From assembly GCF_033473495.1 (NCBI RefSeq), contig NC_088940.1:992001-1056000 (forward strand): 64,000 bases of DNA, in the 5' to 3' direction. The notes beneath the pieces were generated by a model. It was not told where the DNA came from, did not search any database, and saw nothing but the letters and a program-made list of their open reading frames with translations. Positions 24,701 to 36,317 of the stretch are shown piece by piece. The stretch's first letter is position 1. Each line of letters opens with the position of its first letter. The DNA comes from Cercospora beticola. Taxonomy: Eukaryota; Ascomycota; Dothideomycetes; Mycosphaerellales; Mycosphaerellaceae. Position numbers and translations under genes: made by a program.

Positions 24701-25794
24701 TCGGTACCCACCCTAGTGAGCTCGGAGTGTGCGGCTCATGTGAGGGATCCCAGCGAGGTACAGTAGTCAAAGTAATCCGCATCACTCACGCTTACTTTCG
24801 TTCCTGAACTTACACCGGTGATCATGATCATGGAGGGTGTGGTCCTACAACACACTTTACTTTGGAGCAATGCACTGATAATAACTTTAAGCGAGCATGT
24901 CCGCGGTGTTGTGCGTGTGCGTGGTTGCTTTTGCTTCACATCCCATTCAAGGAGTTACAACGTGGCTATCTGCGACAGGTCCGCCGGAGAGAACTCCTAA
25001 TTTGTCTTTCTCTGAATAATCTTGCTCACTCTTCTCGTGTAGGGCATCTTTCACAAGCCGATCTGTTCCGAAGCTCATTGTTACAGTACAGCTAAATCTA
25101 TCGACTCACGCGTTGGTGCTGCTCGACTACTTCTATGCAGAAGCAAAGAAAGTGGCGTCGAATAGTGGGATTGTGCAACCGCTCGCAGTAATAAACCACT
25201 GTCGTGACATCCCTGTTCATTGAGGACCGTAGACAACAGCCCGCGGAAGCAGTCTTGATGCGGACTCCAACAAATCTCAAGTCAGATGCGCACTGCCATG
25301 TGAACCCAAGCACGGCCCGACAGCTTCGGAATGGTAGCAGAAATGCCGATGCAGCTGTCAGACCCAGAATGTCCTGTTGCTCATTAGTCTGACATATGCA
25401 TGTGGTTAGCAACAATTGACGTCCTCATGACAAAATGCACTTCCGTACTGTATGCAAGCCAGCAAGCTTCGACGAAAACATTACATGAACGCGCGGGATG
25501 TCTGCTTTCATACAAAGGTGAGCAATATCAACACTCTGGAAATTCATTGCTGTCAAAATGCAGGACGAACTAAAAACACGCAATGCAGGCGCAAAATGAG
25601 GTCAAGAGCAAAAGAAACTCGTATGCGTCGTGGAAAGTGCATTGCAATCCAATTCGAAAGGCAAGGCCCCCACCAAACTGCCTCCCTCGCGGGTATCACA
25701 TATCCCCATCCTGTCAAGAAACGCCCACCCCCACTCACTGGAAGATCTGATAGAAAAGTCAGCCAATTCGGCCCTGCAGCAGCCGGAATCATCA
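21708..25794. other. 4.1 kb gene-free region upstream of the Whi3/Scw1-like gene
   Basis: This is the longest stretch without a gene in the window. The first 0.9 kb (about 21840-22640) is strongly purine-rich on the plus strand, so the leader of the minus-strand RRM gene would be pyrimidine-rich, as is common in fungal promoters and 5' UTRs. Reading frames of up to 264 codons occur on both strands, but they are low-complexity (Arg/Ser/Pro) and lack domains. A 12 bp palindrome (TGATCATGATCA) sits near 24819-24830. I see no transposon ends or RNA gene. Confidence 0.5.
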
Positions 25795-27252
25795 TCACGA
25801 GACACATGCCACCATGAGATTCTTGTAATCCCCACTCGTCTCGCCCTGGACTCTAGCAGCGAGATCCTTCTTGTAAAAGTGCTTGTAGGCGGCTTTGCAT
25901 TGCTGCAAGCGCTGCTTGTCCCAGTGGATCATGACGACTCTCCGCACGAGGGCTTGGTCCTTGGTTCCGAGTCCTGCCATTGAAGCCTCGAGAAGGTCTG
26001 CGTCGTGCTTGGCGGGGTCGTTGGCCGCGTTGATGATGAAGAGTAAGGCATCTTCCATGTGCCCGGAGAATTCCTTTTTGATCACGGTCTCGAGGGAGCG
26101 GTGGTATTTGGCTTGGTATGCTTGGACAATGGCTCTAATTTGGCCATTGCTGCGAGAGGTCAAGATGGAGCAGACGGTCATTTGATCTGCGCCAGCTCGG
26201 CCTTCGGTAGCACCGTAGATTTCTTTGACGTCCTGATCAGTCTGTTGAGGGATCACAGGAGTTGACTCTTCGTTGCGTCGTGCAGACATGACCATGTCAA
26301 ACATTCGTTCGGTCTTCATGCTCAGGTCGCCCTTGACGGCAGACTCGAGCGATTTGCCGTACATTTGCTTGTAATGCTGCTTGATGGCATTCATGTCTGC
26401 ATTTGAGCGTGCAAGAAGTACATCGTCCAAAGCACTCTCCTTGGTGCCCATGCCTTTGAGTGCTTCGTAAATCACGAAGCAGTCTTGCTCTAGTGGTCCG
26501 CGGATGATCGCTTCACAGCCTTCGCGAAAGTAGCCGGATGTTTCGGAGTGCACATCTTTGAATAAGTCGCGCTTGTGTCGCTGCGTGTAGACTTGTTTGA
26601 CAGATGCAATCTCAAGAGGGCCGAGAGAGGACAGGACTTGGATCAGCTTAGTCTCGTTCGTGCCGAATCCCTTCATGGCGGCTCGAAGGTCATCCGCGGC
26701 TCGAGTCACATCCATGTTCGATCTCTGTCGCAAATCGTAACCCGGTGATGGTAGCGCCGCAGGCCCAGAAGGAGCACCGCCGTAGGGCTGTTGAGGGTAC
26801 CCTCCGGGCTGAGGTTGCTGCTGTGGGTGCTGCGGGTGCTGGCCATATCCGCCCTGTGCTGGCGGAGGAGGCCCAGGGGGAGGGCCTCCGAATCCTTGCT
26901 GCGGCGGCGGCGGAGGATCCCACTGGCTAGCACCTGTAGGGCTGATGTAGTACTGGCGCTGGCTGGCATGATCGAATTGAGACGTCCATCCTGGCGGCAG
27001 CTGTGGTGCTCCTCCTGGCGGCGGAGGTCCGGGCGGGGGTGCGCCGTAGCCTTGCGGTTGTCCGTATCCTTGGTTCATTGCAGGTTGTTGATAGTATCCT
27101 CCTGGTTGTGGATGCTCTGCGAGGAGAGGTCAGCGGGGTCGCCCTTTTATTGCTGGCTGCGTCTGGTGCGGGCAGCCTTGCGCCTCTTCTGAAGCTTGCA
27201 GATCGGACTGCTTACGTTGATAGGGTGCACCATAGCCTTGATGGTACGACAT
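25795..27252 (-). CDS. Annexin with N-terminal WW domain
   Basis: Two exons, 27216-27252 and 25795-27116, flank a 99 bp intron (gtaagc..gcag) and give 452 residues starting MSYHQGYGAPYQ. The first 130 residues are rich in Gly, Pro, Gln and Tyr and contain a WW domain at about 52-81: LPPGW, then QYY, then a second Trp (Trp56 and Trp78, 22 apart) followed by a proline. Four annexin repeats follow, with calcium-loop-like starts MKGFGTNE, LKGMGTKE, TEGRAGAD (degenerate) and MAGLGTKD. Annexins bind acidic phospholipids in a calcium-dependent way and act in membrane traffic and repair. The annexin assignment is secure. The WW assignment rests on residue spacing only. Confidence 0.92.
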
Positions 27253-28644
27253 GATTTGGGAAGTGGAGATGGGCGGAAGCTGTGCGCTTTGATCTTAGTG
27301 CGTTGCTCCTGTCAACGTGAATGGCTGTGTGGTATGCAGCAGCGATGGTCCAGCGAGCAGAGCGGAGGCATCAACGGCGACTTCAAAGACGAAGGATGTG
27401 GCGGAGTCACGCACACGCGCGAGCAAGTGACGCAGCGACTTTGATGGCGGGGCAGTGGGCAGTGCTGGAGACACCCAAAAGGCTTGTTTGTGCACAGCTC
27501 GTCGCCAGATGCACTACGCAGCTGAGGTCGGCGTGTGGCTGAAGCGGCTGATCAGTCACCGAAATGCCATATCATAAGAACGCCACTATGGTGAACGTGG
27601 CCAGGAGGTGAATGATGAAGTGCTTTCGAATGCCGTTCTGTTGATCGACATCAGGGCCGGCACGTGAAGAACATACGCCACACTTCACAGCCCTGTGCGA
27701 CGACAGAGGCCGGAGCGACCAACTGCCAAGAGAAATGACGCACCGACCAGCTACAGATTTGAGACCGTCTGATTCCGCCATCCGCAATCGTTCTCATCCA
27801 AGAGTGATCCTCCTCTGACCATTTCGATGATCACATCCGAAGGACAAGCTTTCCGGAAGGCAGAATCTGGAATGGGTCCATTTGCCGACTACCGTCTTCG
27901 ACGTTCAGGACGTGAAGCCAACGGGGATATCGCAGTCAACATCAGGCACCTGACACGAAGTTTGCTACCTGGTGACGCAATGTGGTTGATTGTATCGAAG
28001 CTCGAGATCACAGCATGGCGGCGGTTTTCCTCATCTGATCAATACAAGGTTGAGTTATAGCCAGTGGATGAGGGTTGTTGCACATAGCGAGGATATGGAC
28101 TCTCATTCGCGGGTACATATGTGGTGGTCTCCCGCCGAACCATGCGTACACATTCGCTTGCATGCATAGAATGTCCGCCTTGCAGGAATGAGCCCGCAGT
28201 CGGCTCCGAAGCGGTTCGCAGGACACTGCATGACATCTGTTGGGCTATGGTTGTTGAACAAGGTGGCAGAGCTGGTCAGCCGCCTGTAGCTTTGCCTTTG
28301 CGTCTGCCGCAGTGAACCAAAGAGCAATCTGCTGAGCCTGTTCTTTGACCTGTCACAGTGCCTGCAACTCCTTATTGCCTTAGACTCTTTTGATACAAAT
28401 GGTTGAAACGTGAAGGCCAAAGCGTCTTCCCACTACGTTCCCATACTGAGTTGCCTTTGTACAGTACTGGAGATCCTTGGATTACATCGCTCTGTCGACA
28501 TCACTCGATTACCCGTGGGCCAACTTCGCTAGAATTAAGCCACATCGCCACACCTATCATACATCAGAACATAAGGACCCGGTTCCGCGTTTCGATCCGG
28601 AAGCTACACGATCAGTACCTGAAACGCAATATTTGGACCCCAAT
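27253..28644. other. 1.4 kb divergent promoter region
   Basis: Lies between the annexin start (minus strand) and the next plus-strand gene. Short frames only; no repeat or RNA gene recognised. Confidence 0.5.
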
Positions 28645-29301
28645 ATGGCCTACGTGCATCCCCAGTATCCGCCTCCAGCACCCGGTAACAGATCAAGGGC
28701 AAGCTCCACAGCTTCTGGTAAATACCTTCCTCCAGGTTACAACGTTCCACACCAGCAGGCAAGCTCAGCATCGATGAGACCAGAAGTCGGGACTATGTCA
28801 CCAACTCACAGCTATCATCCCCCGAGGCCTGAGATATATCAAAGCAACCCAGACTATCAGCCACCACTAGCAATCGATGGCTACGGGCCTCCGGTTTCTC
28901 GTCGAGACGTGTCGGATAGGCCTCGCGTGAGCTCGGATTCCTATCGTGGATCTGATTCTGGTCGTTCCCGCAAGAGCTACCATTCTCAGCGACCTCGGCG
29001 CGAAGACCCAGACTCTGGCAGAAGGAGCCATGACAATCGGGACAGGCATCGTGCTGTGAGCGGAGACCGAGCTAGTGTCCGTTCGAAGAGTTCTCGTAAC
29101 CCGCATCATTCACTTCGCAATCATTTCGAGGATGATGTGGGGAGACCTACGCCGTCGAGACGCCATGAGCCGAGACATCCCACGTAAGCTCTTTCCAGCT
29201 GCAGCATCACGAAGTACTTACATTCTGCTAACTTACCTTTAAGATTGGGCGGCTCTCTATTTGCATTCTTTCACAATATCAAGAAGTCCTTGCAGAAGTG
29301 A
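28645..29301 (+). CDS. Disordered Ser/Arg/Pro-rich protein, function unknown
   Basis: Two exons, 28645-29183 and 29244-29301, around a 60 bp intron (gtaagc..taag, branch point gctaac) give 198 residues. The frame is open further upstream to 28477, but the ATG at 28645 (MAYVHPQYPPPAPGN) starts the compositionally uniform part, so I choose it. The N-terminal half is rich in Pro, Tyr and Ser. The middle is dense in Arg, Ser and Asp (for example DSGRSRKSYHSQ), and the second exon adds a hydrophobic-basic tail, LGGSLFAFFHNIKKSLQK. The tail may be an amphipathic membrane or partner-binding helix. I recognise no family. An additional upstream exon is possible. Confidence 0.65.
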
Positions 29302-29673
29302 TTGGCTCAATGCTGGTCTCAGACGTTGAACGAGCTAGAAAGTCATTACGCTCACAACGGCATGTTTGACGAAGTCATGACGGGAGATTCCCATATCATA
29401 CCCCAGGAGTAAAGGTCATCGGAATTTGGGCGCTGAGCCGGGATAGACGCTGAGCGGCACGCCGTCCAAATACAGGAATGGAGCGGCCGAAGAGGGATAG
29501 GACGATAGCAGCATATAGAGATGTCGCCAGGCGGAATGGTAGTGCGGCGTAGTTCCTCAACACAAAAGAAATCCGTAGTCCTCGATACTGGCTGATCTAT
29601 ACACGTACTTCTTTGCACTGCCTATCCGGAGCCATGTCGTTTCTACTCTTCCTCAGCGCGTTCCCTGGTGCAT
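29302..29673. other. Short intergenic region between convergent genes
   Basis: Contains the 3' ends of the Ser/Arg-rich gene (plus) and the Cox7 gene (minus). Nothing else seen. Confidence 0.5.
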
Positions 29674-30171
29674 CTAGAACCACGTCTTCTTGCCAAAGAC
29701 CATGCGGAACATCATGTACTGCGAAGCTGTGTCACGTGTGTTAGCAACCACACTCTCCCCGATTCTACATCATCCAGCACTCACCAGCAGTAGTCGCGAT
29801 CAGAAGACCGTAGTATGGGTAGAGCATGTACTTGGCACGTGGACCCTAGCAGAGCACGTTAGTCTCTGCTCAAGATATGTCCCATTCTCTCCCTCTTCTT
29901 GCTTCCCGAGCTCTTCGCGCTCTCTTTCCCGTCCGCTACTGTCCTTCATCCTGCTCAACGCACCTTGTTCCATTGTCTGACGCCATCGTGAGTCTGGTGG
30001 AGACGTTGCCAGGCTGGCACGTTGTTCTTGCGGTACATGCCAGGGAATTGAGGCATCCTGATGAAGACTGTTAGTCGCCATTGAGAGGCTCGGGAGGCGC
30101 AGCGCAGTCGCGGGACCGCGATTTTGAGGCTCGAGGACGTACCCTGCCCTTCGGACGAGTGTGGCACGCAT
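29674..30171 (-). CDS. COX7: Cytochrome c oxidase subunit 7 (Cox7/VIIa type)
   Basis: A small nuclear gene for a single-span inner-membrane subunit of mitochondrial complex IV. I derive four exons: 30143-30171, 29964-30057, 29785-29845 and 29674-29726, with introns of 85, 118 and 58 bp. All have GT..AG ends and two show a gactaac branch point. They join in frame to 78 residues. The central part GPRAKYMLYPYYGLLIATTA parallels yeast Cox7 (WWRHPRSALYLYPFYAIF), and the end MMFRMVFGKKTWF is of the filamentous-fungal type. The N-terminus MRATLVRRAG is basic and could act as a short presequence; alternatively translation starts at the Met beginning exon 2 (MPQFPGMY). It is too fragmented to appear as a single reading frame. 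Confidence 0.85.
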
Positions 30172-31101
30172 GATGGGTGATGTTTCGCGGTCGGAGTGGA
30201 GTGGTTGTGTTCGCAATGGCTGGTGATGGTGTGTATGTGGGAGCAGGAAGACCGACTGGCAATGCCGGATACTCCCGAGAATCGGAGCTCGGCCAATGAT
30301 CTCACTTCTTTCCTCTCATCGCGAAAGGCATTACAACGACAACACAACGCACATGGAAATATGCTGCGGACATCATATGGACTCGGGCACATTCGACAGC
30401 CTCTCACTGAGGTCCGGATCTGATGGTACTCCTCGTCAATGCCATTGCCCAAACTGCTCGGAAGCCCGCCCAAATAGGACACTGCCACATTTTCAAGCTG
30501 TTGCCATCGGACTTCTCCTCAGCCATCGATCATTCCCCGACTTTTGTAATCACTGACATCTGGAAGAACTGGATGACAGTGCGAGTACAAATATCTCTTC
30601 CAAAGTTGTAACCCAGGACGCGACAGAAGCAGTGGAAAGTCAATGGAAGTCGGCAGCATCTCTGCCTTGATCTCGCGTGACACAGTTGCACTACAAGCCG
30701 CTTCAGCACGGCATACTCACACTCTAGCATGCACGCTAGTTTATACGACATTGTCGCATGCGGAAACATAAAGCAAAGAAACGTGCAGTCGCATGGCAGC
30801 GTGGCATAATGGCTAATCTCTCACTGGCCAGCTCCCCTCAGCCAAGCAATGCCGAGACTCACTTCTCCCATCTAAGCACCAACTCTTTGGGAGCAAGCGA
30901 GAAGCGTGCTCAGGAACGACAGCATCTTTGGCTGATTCCCACAGGCCTCCATGCCGGACGAAGTGCTCCATGCTTGGCTCTAATTGTAGCAACGTCAGTG
31001 ATCTACGATCGGAGTGATAAGACAAACAGCAACTATAAAGTAAGTGAAGAACTGATTGCCGCGAGAGTCAGTCATCTTTCTCGTGTGCGTTTCTAGTCAC
31101 C
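30172..31101. other. Divergent promoter region between Cox7 and PhoD-like genes
   Basis: 0.93 kb with only short frames. No repeat or RNA gene recognised. Confidence 0.5.
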
Positions 31102-33230
31102 ATGCTGCGAAGTACAGCTTTACTCGCGTGCATTGCAGTTGTCTCCGCCGATTGGACTGGCAATGTCAACTATGGCAGTCCTTCACACAACCACAATCTG
31201 GGAATCTCACTCCCAAAGGTTAGGAAAAGGCACGAAGATGCTCAGTACATGAACGCCAGCACCCTAAGCTTTACTCATGGCGTAGCCTCTGGTGATCCGT
31301 ACCATGACAGTGTTATTCTATGGTAAAAGACATCCAATGTGCATGAGCAATCGAAACTGGAATACTGATTCACTAATAGGACCCGAGTCAGTCCAACCAT
31401 GGACAATGATGATAGCAACGTCACCGTTTCTGGCACGGCAGCTCTCTATAATCACGATACTCAACAATACGTAGAGGCCAGCAAGAACCCAATTTGTGTG
31501 GAGTGGGCAGTGTCGTGCAGCGAGAACATGACGAACTCTGTGAGCCAGGGCAGGGCCTACACATCCTCCGACATCGACTACACTGTTAAGGTAGAAGCTA
31601 CGGATCTGAAACCATTCACGTGGTACTACTATCAATTCACAGTATGTGGCAGCGACAACAAAAGCCCAGTGGGTCGCACGAAGACAGCCCCAGCTGCAGA
31701 CCAGGACGTTGGAGATGTCGGCGTCGCCGTCTTCTCCTGCTCCAACTTCCCTGTGGGCTTCTTCAATGCCTATGGCAACAGCGCACGCAAAGACAATGTC
31801 GACTATGTTATCCATCTCGGTGATTACTTGTACGAATATGGAACAGGCTCAGAGGCACGTCCAGTGCGACCAGAGCGCGAGATCTTCACGTTATACGACT
31901 ATCGAGCTCGGCTGGCAACCTATCGAACTGACGAGGATCTGCTTCTTTCACACTCGAAGTACCCTTGGATCCCAACCTGGGATGACCACGAGATCTCCAA
32001 CAACGGGTACCGAGACGGTTCTTCTGGGCTTAACAATACCGAGGAGTCTTTCGAGGAGAACGGCCGCGTCAGTGTTGATCAGCGAAAAATGAATGCAGTT
32101 CGTGCGTACTTTGAGTGGATGCCCATTCGCCAGGTTGACATGGATAACAATCTCAGAATTTGGAGGAGCTTCAGCATTGGTAATTTGTTCGACTTGATTA
32201 TTCTTGATACCCGCAACTATGATCGTAGCATTACTGATCTGGGCTGGAACGAGGATTGTGAGTGGCGCTACGTCTCATTTGGAAAAGTCGATGTCCAATT
32301 TGGCTAACACTCCGACAGATATTCCAGAGATTATGAACGATGCCGGACGAACGCTGATGGGATCGATCCAAGAAAATGTGAGTACCATCGCTTTCGCTGC
32401 CGGATCTTCATGCTCCAGAGCTGCGGCTGTAGAGCGGGCACCGTGGTCAAATGCTGCTCTATGGCCAGCTCTCCGGCAATCATCTCAAAAACATAAGCGC
32501 CTTGTGCTGACTTTTCCCTTGCTAGTGGTTCTACAACTCGCTCAAGAGATCGGCATCACGTGGCGCTACCTGGCGCTTGATCGGATCCCAGATCGTTTTC
32601 AGCACTATCAACTCCACCTCTTGGTTCGGCACTGCCTACAATACTGATGCCTGGGATGGGTACATGAGCAACAAGAATCGCACTCTGAAGACGCTGTATG
32701 ACAACAACATCGGCAACAACATTGTCATGGCTGGCGATACTCATGCCAACTGGGTCGCAGACCTGGTTTGGCTTGATGAGAAGGACTATGACTCTGAGAC
32801 AGGCGCTGGCGCACTCGGAGTCGAATTCGCAGGCACTGCTGTCTCAAGCACCTCTTCTTTCGGAGCCAACACGACGCTCTGGGAATGCAATAACCAATCC
32901 CGCGCTCTTGTTGCCGACAACGTCGAACTGCAATGGCAAGAGGGCTATTATCGTGGTTACTACGAGATGCAGATCTCGAAGGAACGCGTTCTGGCCCAAT
33001 ACTTTGGCACTCCAAATCTGCAGACTCGCAACGGTTACGAAGTCTCACTTGCCAACTTCACTGTCGAGAACAATGCCAATCGTTTGTCGAGGCCCGTTGG
33101 AGGCGGTGTCGTTGAGAACGGTGCGTTGCTCAGTGGTGGCACTGTCACCACGAGCAACCTGACACTGGACACCAACACGGGAGAATATTTCATCCACAAC
33201 TTTACCAGAATCAATCTGGTGGCATCGTGA
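31102..33230 (+). CDS. Secreted PhoD-like alkaline phosphatase/phosphodiesterase
   Basis: Four exons, 31102-31322, 31380-32257, 32319-32377 and 32526-33230, with introns of 57, 61, 148 bp, join to 620 residues. Residues 1-16 (MLRSTALLACIAVVSA) form a signal peptide. The PhoD-type metallophosphatase core is visible: FSCSNFP, then GDYLYEYG, WDDHEISNN and the late GDTHANW, all expected metal ligands. Several Asn-x-Ser/Thr sequons suggest glycosylation, fitting export. PhoD enzymes release phosphate from phosphomonoesters or diesters and usually need calcium and iron. In bacteria they respond to phosphate starvation; that role is inferred here. The length exceeds bacterial PhoD because of an N-terminal immunoglobulin-like region typical of the family. 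Confidence 0.93.
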
Positions 33231-33879
33231 TCCGATGTCATGTCTGGTGCGACCAGACGTAAATTACCAGGAAAGTTCTTCATCTCCTCAGATACAGGTA
33301 ACGCCCGCAGACACGTAGCCAGATAGCGAGCTTGCTCAGTCGACTTTTGACGAAGCCACGATGTGCCTGACGAACGATGCAACCGCATTCGTGCTGACAT
33401 GCACTGCACTACGTCGCTTCATCATATGGAATCTCGCGGATTAGGAACGTTCAAGACGGGAGATCGCCGCCGTTGAACGAGAAAACACAACAATTTCATA
33501 GCAGTCAGGTACTACTCATGACTGACTGGCGGTACTATGCTCAACCCGCCCCCGCTGAATGCAACAAATGCACCACACCCGAACGCCAGTCTACTATGCA
33601 ATGCCCAGATGCAACCCACCGACCGACCTCGCGTACGAGGCCATTGCAAACCCCACCTGAACGCCTTGCTTCTTGAGTTTTACCAGGAACAGGAATCCCG
33701 CCCTAGAGCCTCCAATAAAGATCACCTCAAAATGCCGAGAAAATTGACGCTCTGGTACCAGAGCGTCGATTTTCTTGGCAGCGTCCTTCCTGATCCAAGA
33801 ACATGCTCGCTTTTGCTATCCGCTTCCCATGACCCCGACCAATTGAAACGCCAGCAGAGACCATTGAAAAGGTCTTCGC
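33231..33879. other. Intergenic region between convergent genes, with hairpin
   Basis: Lies between the stops of the PhoD-like gene (plus) and Cdc27 gene (minus). It contains the strong inverted repeat at 33734-33781 listed separately and no convincing gene. Confidence 0.6.
33734..33781. repeat. 48-nt near-perfect inverted repeat (hairpin) in a 3' intergenic region
   Basis: Two 24-nt arms (33734-33757 and 33758-33781) meet at a central GGTACC with no spacer. Pairing is complete except at two positions, and both of those become G-U pairs in RNA on the plus strand. The outer bases just beyond do not pair. It lies about 100 bp past the Cdc27 stop and 500 bp past the PhoD-like stop. Possible roles are a terminator-like RNA hairpin for convergent transcripts, or the relic of a small palindromic mobile element. 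Confidence 0.85.
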
Positions 33880-36317
33880 TCAATCATCATCACTGTCATC
33901 GTCCTCGTCCTGGTCAAGAGCTTCCATGGCTTCTTTGATGAACGGTGCGGCCTGGACACTTCGTTAGTGAAACTACAGCAAAAACTCACGAACAAAGTTC
34001 TGCTCACCTTCACATCAAGATTCAGCGCGGTCGTGAAAGCACGCAAAGCCTCGCCCTTCTCCTGCAGACCCTTGTAGCACTTGCCAAGCAAGAACCACAC
34101 ATTCGCCTCGTCAGGCGCCTGATCACGCAAGATTTCCAGCTCGTCCAGGGCCTGCGAGTAATACTTCATGTGCATCAAAACTCGCGCCTTCTTGAATCTC
34201 GCAAGGGCAGAAGAAGGAGCGAGTTCCAGTGCCTTGGTATAGTTGGCCAACGCACCCTTCTTGTTCCGCATACGTTCCAACACGACACCAATACAGACCA
34301 GTAAAGTACTGTTCGTGGGGTTGATAGCAGCAGCTTTCCTGTAGTGGATTTCTGCGTCCTCATTCTTGCCCATGCGCTCGAAGCACTTCCCAAGGCCGTA
34401 CCAACCGTTGTAGTGCCGGAAGTCGATTGCGACAGCGCGTCTGAAAGCGGTGACAGCGGAGTCGAAGGCCTCATTGGCGATATATTCGTGGCCCATCAGC
34501 GTCCAAGCATAGGTGAAGCTCTCGTCAAGCTGCGTTGCACGTTTGAAAGCGCTAATGGCCTGATCATGCTCGCGAGCAAGAGAAAAGGCATTGCCGACAG
34601 CCACCCACGTCTGCGGTGCATCGAAATGATTGTCGCGCAAAACGCGGCACAGCATGGCCAAAGCTGTTTCCTTCTTCAGGTGCCAGAGTACGGTGGAGTA
34701 AATCTCCATATCTTCAATGCGTGAAGGCTGCATCTTGATCAACTTCGCGAAGCATTCTTCAGCAGCCTTGTAGTCCTGTTGTTCGTGATAAGCCTTCCCT
34801 AGCTGTGCCAGCACCCACGGAGTTTCGCGCTGCGCAGAAGGGAGAGAGCGAAATGCCATGACCGCGTTCTCCAGCTGAAAGGTAGCCGCTCCCTGGTAGC
34901 CTACCGCCAGCTGCCGGAAATTGTCAAGCAAGGAAGACATGGCCCGCCGCTCGGCTTTCAAATCTTCTTCTGACGGCGCAGGCGGTAGCTTCAGCTGTAC
35001 CACAGCAGACGGAGCTGAGGGCACAACGGCGCCCCAGTCCATAGCCCTGCTGAGCGTGCGCTTCTCCTTCTCCTTTTCTCGATCATCCGCAGGCATAATC
35101 TTTCTGTTGCCACTAACGACGCGACCAACCTGTGGACCGGTCCTACCTTTGGTGCCAGTGGCTGCTTTCGCGGTGCGAGACGCCCTATCAGCTCGCGCGG
35201 CAGCTGTGGATGCAGTGTCTGCCGTAGAACGGGTGGTCCTGGTCGAAGTAGCCTGCGTAAACAGCCGATTGCTCCTTCTCGGCGGACCAGAATCTGTGGT
35301 GGACGGTGGCGGGGCGCCAGATGCCGTGCGCTTTTGCCCGCCAGCACTTGGCTTGCGAGGAGCTTGCTGAATGTCTTCCGCAGGTTCCTGGGAAACAGCA
35401 CCCGCTCGCTGTGACGGCCGAGCGCGATCCTCGAACTGCTGTCCTAGCCGCGGACGCCTCACAGGTGCTGCTGGAGGATCCACAAACACGTCGCTCTCCT
35501 CAGTAGGGAAGTCATCATCCGCCATCACGATATTACCGGTTGGCGTGTCCCATTCCGAAAGTGCTGGCCGTACTGCATTTCCTGCCGTCAGCTTGCCCTT
35601 GATCCTCCCAAGCGCATCCTCAGATCCTATCCTGCTCCCAAGTACGAATGGATCATCCATAAAACTGCCCACGGGGAAGCTGGGCTGAGAAGCAAGCGGT
35701 AGCCGCGAGTCTTTGTCCACGTAGATAGTTGGACCTTCGGACCCTTCAGAAGTCCCAGGAAGGTCTCCTGCGGCCTTAAACATGTTCTCTGTCTTGAGAT
35801 CTGCGCCGATTTTGCAAAGGCCGTCGAACGCATCCCAGGTGAAAGCGTTCAGCTTGTGCGCCTCCAGGTACGCATCACCCGCCTTCACATAATTCGCGTT
35901 CGCTCGATGTAAATGTCCCAAGAGGGTCAGCACAGCAGGCGCGTCTGGTGTGTGCCGCCGTGAGGTCTCCGAGTGTTTTTGCCAATCATTTCTCCCTGCC
36001 CATTGTGCGCGTGACTTCTCGAGGGCAGTCACACCTTCCGAATAGCGTCCCAGATGTAATGAAGACTGCGCGAATACATAGGCGCATCCCAAGTGGCGAC
36101 CAGTGGAACCAAACTTGGTCGCAAAGTCGAAGGCTGCCTTGTAGCGGCAGGAGCGGTAGTAGGTCAAAGCGAGTAGATGCGCGGCATCGGGGTTCCGTGG
36201 CTCGAGAGCATGCAGGCGCCCGGCGAGGAAATTTGCGTTGTCGAGGAGGTCATTATCGAGTTGGTAGTAGATCAGCTGCTTCAGCTGGGAGACAGCGATG
36301 CCCGTGGACGGCGACAT
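33880..36317 (-). CDS. Anaphase-promoting complex subunit Cdc27/APC3 (BimA, Nuc2)
   Basis: Cdc27 is a TPR scaffold subunit of the APC/C ubiquitin ligase that binds the IR tails of activators and drives mitotic exit. Exons 34008-36317 and 33951-33880 around a 56 bp intron (gtgagc..tccag) give 793 residues. The N-terminal TPR block (residues about 10-180) has the family sequence LAGRLHALEPRNPDAAHLLALTY-like. Then follows a disordered Ser/Thr/Arg-rich linker (about 240-450) and a C-terminal superhelix of TPRs (about 460-765; AWCANP-like repeat loops such as NPTNSTLL). The last exon adds only 23 residues ending in an acidic tail (DQDEDDSDDD). An AG seven bases before the chosen acceptor would shift the frame, so the acceptor choice rests on the conserved-looking KEAMEAL end. 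Confidence 0.93.

Noticed and set aside
24819..24830. TGATCATGATCA palindrome
   Set aside because: A 12-bp palindrome of simple composition is expected by chance in 64 kb, and it has no repeated or positional context.
28477..28644. Upstream extension of the Ser/Arg-rich protein gene
   Set aside because: The sequence before 28645 differs in character from the rest and is probably leader. An extra upstream exon cannot be excluded.
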